Shown in pieces: positions 6,877-12,849 of a stretch of 14,061 bases of DNA. A model generated the notes under the pieces. It worked only from the letters and a program-made list of their open reading frames with translations, was not told the DNA's origin and did not search any database. The stretch comes from Acidobacteriota bacterium (GTDB lineage: Bacteria > Acidobacteriota > Vicinamibacteria > Vicinamibacterales > UBA2999), in contig CANJYC010000014.1 in NCBI GenBank assembly GCA_947478985.1, positions 1 to 14,061 of the forward strand. The letters are read 5' to 3'. The first letter of the stretch is position 1. Each line of letters opens with the position of its first letter. A program made the position numbers and the translations under genes.

Positions 6877-7122
6877 TTACCCCTTCTTACCCTTGGCGTG
6901 CGCCTCGATGTAATCAACGGCGTCCTTGACGCGGGTGATCTTCTCGGCGTCCTCGTCCGGAATCTCGATGCTGAACTCCTCTTCGAACGCCATGACGAGC
7001 TCCACCGTATCGAGCGAGTCGGCGCCGAGGTCGTCGACAAACGACGCGTCCGCGGTCACTTCTTCCTCGTCGACCCCGAGCTGCTCCACGATGATGCTCT
7101 TCACCTTGTCTGCGACTGCCAT
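6877..7122 (-). CDS. acpP: Acyl carrier protein
   Basis: Small acidic carrier of growing acyl chains, converted to the active form by 4'-phosphopantetheine on Ser. 81 residues, close to the usual 78. The attachment site is S36 in DLGADSLDTVELVM, followed by the acidic recognition helix FEEEFSIEIPDEDAEKI. The tail AKGKKG is basic, unlike the rest of the protein. The ATG start has a strong ribosome binding site, AGGAGAGG, in the 13-bp gap after fabG, fitting the high expression ACP needs. It lies between fabG and fabF as in most bacterial fab clusters. Confidence 0.96.
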   Translation of the reverse strand: MAVADKVKSIIVEQLGVDEEEVTADASFVDDLGADSLDTVELVMAFEEEFSIEIPDEDAEKITRVKDAVDYIEAHAKGKKG

Positions 7123-7135
7123 CTAATCCTCTCCT

Positions 7136-7876
7136 TCACATGTACATGCCGCCGTTGACGGCGAGTACCTGCCCTGTAATATACGACGCCTCATCCGAGG
7201 CGAGGAAGCAAACAGCGGCCGCGATGTCGGCGGGGGTGCCGAGACGAGCCAGCGGAATCGCCGCCGCCCAGTCCCCCTGCGCCTTGTCACTAATCGCCTT
7301 CGTCATGTCCGTCTCGATGAGCCCGGGCGTAACGACGTTCACGGTGATGTTGCGCGACGCTACTTCGCGCGCCAGCGACATGCTGAACCCGATCAATCCC
7401 GCCTTCGACGCCGCGTAGTTCGCCTGCCCGGCGTTGCCCATCTGGCCGACGACCGAGCCGATGCTGATGATGCGGCCGCTCCGCTGCCGGACCATCGTCT
7501 TGAGTACCGCCTGCGACGCCGTGAAGGCCGCCGTCAGATTCGTGGCCATCACCTGATCCCAGTCATCCCGCTTCATGCGCAGCAGCAGCTGATCGCGAGC
7601 GATGCCCGCATTGTTCACCAGGATGTCAATCCGGCCACGGCGATCGAGTGTGGCAGCCACCATCGCATGAATCGCAGCGTCGTCGGTCACTTCCACCGAG
7701 GCCAGTTCGGCACTGCCTCCGGCCTGCTCGATTTCGGCTACTGTCGCCGCGGCATTGTCCCCGCGCGCGGCCGCCACCACGTGCGCCCCACGCGAGGCCA
7801 GCAGCGTGGCAATGCCGCGCCCGATGCCGCGTGAGGCACCGGTGACGATCGCCACTTTTCCAGTCAGATCGAGCAT
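7136..7876 (-). CDS. fabG: 3-oxoacyl-[acyl carrier protein] reductase
   Basis: NADPH-dependent short-chain dehydrogenase that reduces beta-ketoacyl-ACP to the 3-hydroxy form. 246 residues, typical length. The cofactor motif is TGASRGIGRGIA (12-23); NNAG is at 88-91; catalytic residues are N113, S141 in SIGSVVGQMGNAGQ, Y154 and K158 in NYAASK. The end LAVNGGMYM is the usual FabG C-terminus. The ATG start overlaps the fabD stop by one base (TGATG), indicating translational coupling. Position in the cluster, beside acpP, supports FabG over other SDR reductases. Confidence 0.95.
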   Translation of the reverse strand: MLDLTGKVAIVTGASRGIGRGIATLLASRGAHVVAAARGDNAAATVAEIEQAGGSAELASVEVTDDAAIHAMVAATLDRRGRIDILVNNAGIARDQLLLRMKRDDWDQVMATNLTAAFTASQAVLKTMVRQRSGRIISIGSVVGQMGNAGQANYAASKAGLIGFSMSLAREVASRNITVNVVTPGLIETDMTKAISDKAQGDWAAAIPLARLGTPADIAAAVCFLASDEASYITGQVLAVNGGMYM

Positions 7877-8805
7877 CAGTTCGTGGCCATGGCGGCGTCG
7901 ATGGCCGCAAGGTCATCCGGCGCGGCGATATTGAAGACCGACGCGTCCTTGTGAATCTTCCTGACCAGACCGCTCAGCACCGCACCCGGGCCGACCTCAA
8001 CATACGTGCTGACGCCCTCGGACGCAAGACGCCGCACCACCTCTTCCCAACGAACGGGCGACGACACCTGCCGCACCAGGGCCTCAATGGCCGCATGCGC
8101 GTCCCGCTTCGGCTGGGCGTCGACGTTGGCAACGATCGGCACACGTGGGTCGGTGACGGCCAGGGCCCGCAGCTCGGGCGCGAGGCGCTCTTCCGCCGGC
8201 TTCATGAGTGCACAGTGAAATGGTGCGCTGACCGGCAGGGGAATCGCCCGCTTGGCGCCGAGCGCCTTTGCCCGTTCTGAGGCCCGCGCCACGGCAGCCA
8301 CCGTGCCTGCAATCACGACCTGCCCTGCACCGTTGATATTGGCCGGGCTGACGACGTCCCCCTGCGCGGCCTCCTCGCAGGCCTGCCGCACCAGGTCCGC
8401 GTCGAGGCCGAGAATCGCCGCCATGGCGCCGTGCCCCACCGGCACCGCCTCCTGCATGTACCGCCCGCGACGGCGCACGATGCGCACGGCATCGGCAAAC
8501 GCGAACGTCCCGGCCGCCACGTTCGCGGAGTACTCCCCAAGGCTGTGCCCGGCCACGAACGCGGGGCGAATGCCGCGCGCCTCGAGCACCCGATAAGCGG
8601 CAATGCTCATCGCGAGTATCGCCGGCTGCGTGTTCTCGGTTAGGGTCAGCGTCTCTTCGGGGCCGCCGAAAATCAGATCGCTCAACCCTGGGCAGGCGGC
8701 GTCCGCTTCGTCGAACGTGGCCCGTGCTTCGGGGAACGCATCGGCGAGCGCACGCCCCATGCCGACTTTCTGCGACCCCTGTCCGGGAAAGAGGAATGCG
8801 ATCAC
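7876..8805 (-). CDS. fabD: Malonyl-CoA:ACP acyltransferase
   Basis: Transfers malonyl groups from CoA to ACP, supplying the extender unit for FabF. 309 residues, usual length. It opens with FLFPGQGSQKVGMG. The nucleophile is S88 in AGHSLGEYSA; R113 in the RRRGRYMQ segment binds the malonyl carboxylate; H197 in SAPFHC completes the pair. NINGAGQVVIAG is the expected conserved stretch. The start is GTG and overlaps the plsX stop by 4 bp (GTGA). This leaves no room for fabH, which often separates plsX and fabD. Confidence 0.95.
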   Translation of the reverse strand: MIAFLFPGQGSQKVGMGRALADAFPEARATFDEADAACPGLSDLIFGGPEETLTLTENTQPAILAMSIAAYRVLEARGIRPAFVAGHSLGEYSANVAAGTFAFADAVRIVRRRGRYMQEAVPVGHGAMAAILGLDADLVRQACEEAAQGDVVSPANINGAGQVVIAGTVAAVARASERAKALGAKRAIPLPVSAPFHCALMKPAEERLAPELRALAVTDPRVPIVANVDAQPKRDAHAAIEALVRQVSSPVRWEEVVRRLASEGVSTYVEVGPGAVLSGLVRKIHKDASVFNIAAPDDLAAIDAAMATN

Positions 8806-9809
8806 GACTGGAAGGCCGCCGTGGTGCCGATCGCCTGTTCGACGCGGTGGATGAAGTCGCCGGTCGGGAACCGCGAGGCAATGGCAATGGCGTTCCGCAC
8901 CGCCTTCGCCGACGAACGGCCGTGTCCGACGATGGCGAGGCCTGCGACACCGAGCAATGGAGCGCCACCGTACTCCGAGTAGTCCACGCGGCGCTGGAAG
9001 CGCCGGAACGCGCGGCGCGACAGTAGGTATCCGACCTGGCTGGAGAAGGTGCCCTGCAACTCGTCGCCCAGCAATGCTTCCACCGCGTCCACCAGCCCCT
9101 CGCTCGTCTTGAGCACAACGTTTCCCGTGAAGCCGTCGCAGACGATGACGTCGGCCGCCCCGCTGAAGATTTCACGTCCCTCGACGTTGCCGATGAAGTT
9201 GAGAGGCGAGGCCTTCAGCAGACGATGGGTCTCGCGCGTCAGTTCATTGCCTTTGGTTTCTTCCTCACCGATCGACAGGAGTCCGACGCGCGGCCGATCA
9301 GACCCGCTGACAATCCGCGCGTAGACGCTTCCCATCACCGCAAATTGCAGCAGATGATGCGGCCGGCATTCGACATTAGCACCCGCATCGAGCAGTACCG
9401 CGGGACGGCCGCGCGTCGGAATGGTCGTCGCCAGGGCCGGGCGATCGACCCCGGGGATCATCCCGAAGGCTGCATGCGCCGCCATCACTGTGGCCCCCGT
9501 GTGGCCGGCGCTGAACAGCGCCCCCGCGTCGCCGCGGGCCACCAACTCGGCAGCGATGCGGATCGACGCGCCCGGCTTGCGGCGCAGGGCCGCCGCCGGC
9601 GACTCGGACATGCCTATGACGTCGGCGGCGTCCACGACATCGACGCCAGGCATCGGCCAGTCCGCGTGACCTTCGAGTGCCTGGCCGAGTGCCGCGTTCG
9701 CACCGACGAGCGCGATCTGCACCTTGAGGTGGCGCGCGGCCGCCAGCGCGCCGTCGACGACCGCCGACGGCGCGTGGTCACCTCCCATCGCGTCCACGGC
9801 GATGCGAAT
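8802..9809 (-). CDS. plsX: Phosphate acyltransferase PlsX, probably with an ATT start
   Basis: Peripheral membrane enzyme that converts acyl-ACP to acyl-phosphate, the donor for PlsY in phospholipid synthesis. Conserved segments include AVDAMGGDHAP, SAGHTGA, LLDAGANVECRP, GLLSIGEEETKGNELT and VCDGFTGNVVLKTSEG. The conventional start would be GTG at 9797, giving 331 residues, but that removes the start of the conserved RIAVDAMGGD strand. In frame, twelve bases upstream, is ATT-CGC-ATC-GCC, which would read (M)RIAVDAMGGDHAP exactly as known PlsX proteins begin. GAGGAG (9816-9821), inside the end of rpmF, is six bases from the ATT but 18 from the GTG. I therefore place the start at the ATT (335 residues). 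The rpmF TAG lies two codons upstream in the same frame. Product confidence is high; start confidence about 0.65. Confidence 0.92.
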   Translation of the reverse strand: MRIAVDAMGGDHAPSAVVDGALAAARHLKVQIALVGANAALGQALEGHADWPMPGVDVVDAADVIGMSESPAAALRRKPGASIRIAAELVARGDAGALFSAGHTGATVMAAHAAFGMIPGVDRPALATTIPTRGRPAVLLDAGANVECRPHHLLQFAVMGSVYARIVSGSDRPRVGLLSIGEEETKGNELTRETHRLLKASPLNFIGNVEGREIFSGAADVIVCDGFTGNVVLKTSEGLVDAVEALLGDELQGTFSSQVGYLLSRRAFRRFQRRVDYSEYGGAPLLGVAGLAIVGHGRSSAKAVRNAIAIASRFPTGDFIHRVEQAIGTTAAFQS

Positions 9810-9812
9810 GGC

Positions 9813-9995
9813 CTACTCCTCGTCTACGGCGCGAACCTGGCGCTGCTTGTAGTGGCCGCAGTGCGGGCAGATACGATGTGGGGCCTTTGGCTCGTGGCAC
9901 TGGGCACAGAGGCCGGTGGTCACCGGCGTCAGTGCATCGTGCGTCCGGCGCTTGGCCGTGCGGGTCTTGGAGTGTCTACGCTTTGGATTAGGCAT
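9813..9995 (-). CDS. rpmF: 50S ribosomal protein L32, zinc-binding form
   Basis: Small protein of the large ribosomal subunit. 60 residues: basic N-terminus MPNPKRRHSKTRTAKRR as in all L32 proteins, then a zinc ribbon with all four cysteines, C30-x2-C33 and C43-x2-C46 (CAQCHEPKAPHRICPHC), ending GHYKQRQV. This is the zinc-containing form, as opposed to the Cys-free form used under zinc starvation in some bacteria. It starts 3 bp after the DUF177 gene. Its last codons supply the GAGGAG that probably serves plsX. Confidence 0.97.
   Translation of the reverse strand: MPNPKRRHSKTRTAKRRTHDALTPVTTGLCAQCHEPKAPHRICPHCGHYKQRQVRAVDEE
9816..9821 (-). promoter_or_regulatory. Shine-Dalgarno sequence that decides the plsX start
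   Basis: GAGGAG encodes the last two Glu codons of rpmF and is followed by TAG-GCC-ATT. The six-base spacing to ATT is ideal, while the 18-base spacing to the GTG at 9797 is too long for normal initiation. This is the main non-homology evidence for the ATT start of plsX. Confidence 0.6.
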
Positions 9996-9998
9996 ATC

Positions 9999-10520
9999 CT
10001 ACGATTCTCTCTTTAACGCTTTCAGCCCGGCGAGCCGGGGGTCCTCCCACCGAGGGGCACAGGCACACGAACCGGTGTTCTGGTTCGCGCCGCACTGCGA
10101 GCAGAGCCCCTTGCAGGCATCCTGGCACAGCGGCTTCATCGGCAGCGCCAGGTAGAACTGCTCCCGCAGCAGTTCGTTCAGGTCGATCTGTTCATCCCGG
10201 TAGTAGCTGGTCTCGAGATCCTCTTCCTCAATCTCGCGTTCCGGCTCGGTGGCGGCATCGCTCGACGGCACGTACCGGACGTCGAACGGCGCATCCACGA
10301 CCAGACGGAACGGCTCCAGGCACCGGCTGCACGGCAGTTCCAGTTCGGTCTTCACCGTCCCGACCAGCCGGAATCTGTCCTTGTCCTTATGGACGTCAAA
10401 CGCCACATCGACCGGCGCAACCACGCGATACGCATCATCCGGTGCCCCGACGTCCTGGGGCTGGAAGGTGCGCGCGAAGCTTTCAAGCGGCCGACGATAA
10501 CGAGTGAGTTCCAGCAACAT
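9999..10520 (-). CDS. yceD: YceD / DUF177 family protein (linked to 23S rRNA)
   Basis: 173-residue DUF177 protein. In E. coli the homologue YceD is linked to 23S rRNA accumulation, and the family almost always precedes rpmF, as here. Visible marks are ELPCSRCLEPF (61-71) with C64 and C67, a central acidic stretch with EREIEEEDLE, and the second Cys cluster PLCQDACKGLCSQCGANQNTGSCAC (C132, C136, C140, C143, C152, C154), probably a metal site, then DPRLAGLKALK. The ATG start has a G-rich ribosome binding site (GAGGGGGG) about seven bases upstream. It is the first gene of the long minus-strand array, with a TATAAT box about 50 bp before it. Confidence 0.92.
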   Translation of the reverse strand: MLLELTRYRRPLESFARTFQPQDVGAPDDAYRVVAPVDVAFDVHKDKDRFRLVGTVKTELELPCSRCLEPFRLVVDAPFDVRYVPSSDAATEPEREIEEEDLETSYYRDEQIDLNELLREQFYLALPMKPLCQDACKGLCSQCGANQNTGSCACAPRWEDPRLAGLKALKRES

Positions 10521-10567
10521 GACAGACCCCCCTCAGCGCGAAAATCGCACGAAGGGCAAGACCGCTA

Positions 10568-10573
10568 ATTATA
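10568..10573 (-). promoter_or_regulatory. -10 box of the yceD-rpmF-plsX-fab array
   Basis: The minus strand reads TATAAT, a perfect -10 hexamer, preceded by GGC. The -35 region 17 bp upstream (ACCTGG) is poor. A start near 10561 would give a leader of about 40 nt. This is the only good promoter candidate I see before the 9-kb array. The core GCTATAAT repeats the one upstream of leuS. Confidence 0.55.
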
Positions 10574-10661
10574 GCCGAATCAGTGCATCACCAGGTCTTC
10601 CCTTGTGTCTCGCTAAGAACACACGGGAATATCCCGAGCCACACCCCCTGCCGACTCGTCG

Positions 10662-10690
10662 TTGACACTTGGATCGGCGAGGCGTATAAA
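10662..10690 (+). promoter_or_regulatory. Near-consensus sigma70 promoter of the secreted-protein gene
   Basis: TTGACA at 10662-10667, a 17-bp spacer, and TATAAA at 10685-10690: eleven of twelve consensus positions with ideal spacing. Transcription would begin near 10697, about 38 nt before the ATG at 10735, and AGAGGTG at 10724-10730 is the ribosome binding site. It diverges from the yceD promoter within the 214-bp gap. A short inverted repeat, CGGGA-ATA-TCCCG (10624-10636), lies about 25 bp upstream of the -35. Confidence 0.75.
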
Positions 10691-10734
10691 ACACCAGCTA
10701 ACAGTCTCCCTTTCACGTGCTCCAGAGGTGTGAG

Positions 10735-11766
10735 ATGAGCTACCGGCAAAGCGTTTCGTCCGCTGCTCTCGCCGTCGCTAGCGTAGCGCTCCTTTTCAGT
10801 CAGGCTGCTGTCGCCGGCCAGGCGCCAACCACGAAGCCCACGCCAGCCCCCGCCAAGACTCCCGCCGCAGCCAAACCGGCGAACGGCGTTCCCCGGGCAC
10901 TCGACGGGCACCCAGACCTTGAAGGGGTCTGGAGCTGGGCGCAGATCATTCCTCTCGAACGCCCGGGCGCACTGGCCGGCAAGACCGACCTCACCGAGGA
11001 GGACGTCGCCGCGTTGGAGGCGGCGGCGGCGGAGAGCCGTGTCGACCGCCCGCCCCGCGCGGGCGACACCGGTACCTACAACCAGTTCTGGTTCGACCGC
11101 GGGACAAAGGTCAATGAGAGCAAGCGCTCGTCGCTCATCACCGACCCGCCGGACGGCCGTATTCCTCCAATGACCGCTGACATGCAGCGGAAGGAAGACG
11201 AACGCGCCAAGATTCAGGAGGCCGAGCCGCGGACATACGCCGATCGCACGTTGTCCGAGCGCTGCGTCGTGCGGCCGTGGTCGGGTCCGCCAATTACACC
11301 CGGTAACTACAACAACAATCTGCAGATCTTCCAGACGAAGGACTACGTCGTCCTGCACGTCGAGCAGAGCCACGATTCGCGGATCGTGCCGATGGATGGC
11401 CGTCCGCATGCCGATAAGAGCATCCGGCAGATTCTTGGCGATTCGCGTGGGCACTGGGAGGGCAACACGCTGGTCGTCGACACCACGAATTTCGGCGAAC
11501 ACCTCGGGAGAACGGCGTTCAGAGGCGCAGGGCCGAACATGCATCTCATCGAGCGCTTCACGCGCGTCGATGCCGATACGTTGAACTACGAGTTCACCGT
11601 CGATGATCCAAGCGCGTACACGAAGCCATGGACGGCACTGCTGCCGCTGGCGAAGACCGACGATAAGATTTACGAGTACGCCTGCTTCGAGGGTGACCAC
11701 ACGGTGGAGAACGTGCTGAGGGCCGCCCGCCTGGCCGAGAAGGGCGCAGCAGCGGGACAGAAGTAA
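10735..11766 (+). CDS. Secreted protein of unknown function (acidobacterial family, long form)
   Basis: 343 residues. The first 28 form a signal peptide (hydrophobic LAVASVALLFSQAAVAG, likely cut after AVA or nearby); a Pro/Ala/Lys-rich linker (30-50) follows. The mature protein contains DGHPDLEGVWSW (57-68) and a C-terminal core: PGNYNNNLQIFQT (189-201), DSRGHWEGNTLVVDTTNF (236-253), ERFTRVDADTLNYEFTV (273-289), PWTALLPLAKT (298-308) and YEYACFEG (313-320). I recognise this as a large family of hypothetical proteins common in Acidobacteriota, with no function known to me. The start is ATG 10735 rather than an in-frame GTG at 10717, because AGAGGTG lies just before the ATG and the signal peptide then begins normally. 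The shorter convergent gene at 11792-12622 is a paralogue. Confidence 0.88.
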   Translation: MSYRQSVSSAALAVASVALLFSQAAVAGQAPTTKPTPAPAKTPAAAKPANGVPRALDGHPDLEGVWSWAQIIPLERPGALAGKTDLTEEDVAALEAAAAESRVDRPPRAGDTGTYNQFWFDRGTKVNESKRSSLITDPPDGRIPPMTADMQRKEDERAKIQEAEPRTYADRTLSERCVVRPWSGPPITPGNYNNNLQIFQTKDYVVLHVEQSHDSRIVPMDGRPHADKSIRQILGDSRGHWEGNTLVVDTTNFGEHLGRTAFRGAGPNMHLIERFTRVDADTLNYEFTVDDPSAYTKPWTALLPLAKTDDKIYEYACFEGDHTVENVLRAARLAEKGAAAGQK

Positions 11767-11791
11767 GGCGATTCGCCGTCGCGATGCGTCG

Positions 11792-12622
11792 CTAGTCCTT
11801 CTTGCTCAGCGAGTCGTAGATGAGCCGCTCGGCGAACTCCACGCACTTGAACTCAAGGAGCTGCGCGTTCTCCTCGACACGTCGATAGAGCGGCAGGCGG
11901 ATCTTCCACGGCCGCGTGAAGACCTCTGGATCCTCGATCGTCGCCTCGTAGTTCAATTGGTTCGCCGCCACGCGGGTGTACCGCTCGACGACGTGCAGCT
12001 TATCGCTGTGGTAGTTGCCGGCCCGATCGAACCACGTCTGGTCGTTGAAGCCGGTGACATCGATCACCAGCGTCTCCCCTTCCCACCGCCCGCGCGACCA
12101 TCCCATCCAGAAGTCGATCGGCGCGCTCTCCGTCTTCGGGTCCATGTAGACGATGCGGCTGGCGTTGGCGAACTGATACGCGATGAGCAGCTGCTTCGGG
12201 GTCTGGACAATCTGGAACGGGTATCCCTGGTAGGTCGCTCTGGGCACGCCCGGCAGGTAACACTTCACCTCCGGGTCGAGCGTCATCCAGTTCGCGGCGT
12301 TCTCGCGCTTCCTGGCCAGCGCCTCGGGCTTGTAGGGAATCTCGTTGCCTTCGACGATGCTCGCGCCGGGCGGCACGGCGAAGGCGGCGCCGAGCTGAAA
12401 CAGCGGACCCGCCTTGGCGCTGTGGGCCTGAATATCCCAGTTCGCCGTGTTGACAGCCTGCCAGATCCCGTTCAGATCGGGTCTGGTGGTGCCTGCGGCT
12501 CGTGGAGCGCGATACGCCGTCTGGCTCGAAATGGGAGCGACAGCCAGCAAAAGGAGAAGAAGCGTGAGTGCTGAACCGATTCCGACCGACACTTTCCAAG
12601 TGTTCCTGTGCGCCTGACGCAT
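11792..12622 (-). CDS. Secreted protein of unknown function (paralogue, short form)
   Basis: 276 residues. A basic start and long hydrophobic run (VGIGSALTLLLLLLAVAPIS, 13-32) form a signal peptide without a lipobox Cys. The mature protein begins near RPDLNGIWQ (47-55) and carries the same core as its neighbour: SRGRWEGETLVIDVTGF (176-192), HVVERYTRVAANQLNYEATI (210-229), RPWKIRLPLYRR (237-248) and LEFKCVEFAE (256-265). It lacks the roughly 100-residue insert seen after the DLxGxW element of the longer protein. A Cys just before the core (C121 here, C177 in the neighbour) and one at the end of it (C260, C317) are kept in both and might form a disulfide outside the cell. The ATG start has GGAGG nine bases upstream. 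It converges with its paralogue, 25 bp apart. Function unknown. Confidence 0.86.
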   Translation of the reverse strand: MRQAHRNTWKVSVGIGSALTLLLLLLAVAPISSQTAYRAPRAAGTTRPDLNGIWQAVNTANWDIQAHSAKAGPLFQLGAAFAVPPGASIVEGNEIPYKPEALARKRENAANWMTLDPEVKCYLPGVPRATYQGYPFQIVQTPKQLLIAYQFANASRIVYMDPKTESAPIDFWMGWSRGRWEGETLVIDVTGFNDQTWFDRAGNYHSDKLHVVERYTRVAANQLNYEATIEDPEVFTRPWKIRLPLYRRVEENAQLLEFKCVEFAERLIYDSLSKKD

Positions 12623-12678
12623 CGTCTTGTCCCTCCATGCGCAGCCGAATCAGCCCTTGAGCCCCGAGCGGTGGCGGC

Positions 12679-12706
12679 ATCTTACAACTTTTTCAATTCG
12701 TGGCAA
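12679..12706 (-). promoter_or_regulatory. Candidate promoter of the short secreted paralogue
   Basis: On the minus strand TTGCCA (12701-12706), a 16-bp AT-rich spacer and TAAGAT (12679-12684). The leader would be about 50 nt. The spacer region has AAAAA-rich sequence unusual for this GC-rich window, which supports a promoter. The -10 is the same TAAGAT as proposed for the deacetylase-like gene. Confidence 0.5.
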
Positions 12707-12849
12707 TCGCATTCTGGGCACGCTCCCCAGAGCGCCTGGCCGCTCCATGACCCCGCCATTGAGGAAGAGTCATTTAGAATCCTTGGATTGTGGCCATGGG
12801 ATCGGCGCACGGGCGAAGCGGGGAACATCGTAACGATTCACCTAACCCA

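Noticed and set aside
9813..9815. Stop-codon recoding that fuses L32 to PlsX
   Set aside because: No recoding element is visible, both proteins are complete on their own, and a Shine-Dalgarno sequence at the junction explains separate initiation.
10588..11700. Minus-strand open frame of 370 codons opposite the secreted-protein gene
   Set aside because: The plus strand has a near-consensus promoter, ribosome binding site, signal peptide and a recognisable protein family; the antisense frame shows no motifs.
11767..11792. Two short inverted repeats (GGCG-ATT-CGCC and GCGA-TGCG-TCGC) between the convergent secreted-protein genes, as a possible bidirectional terminator
   Set aside because: Stems are only 4 bp and neither strand has a T-run after them, so an intrinsic terminator is not supported.
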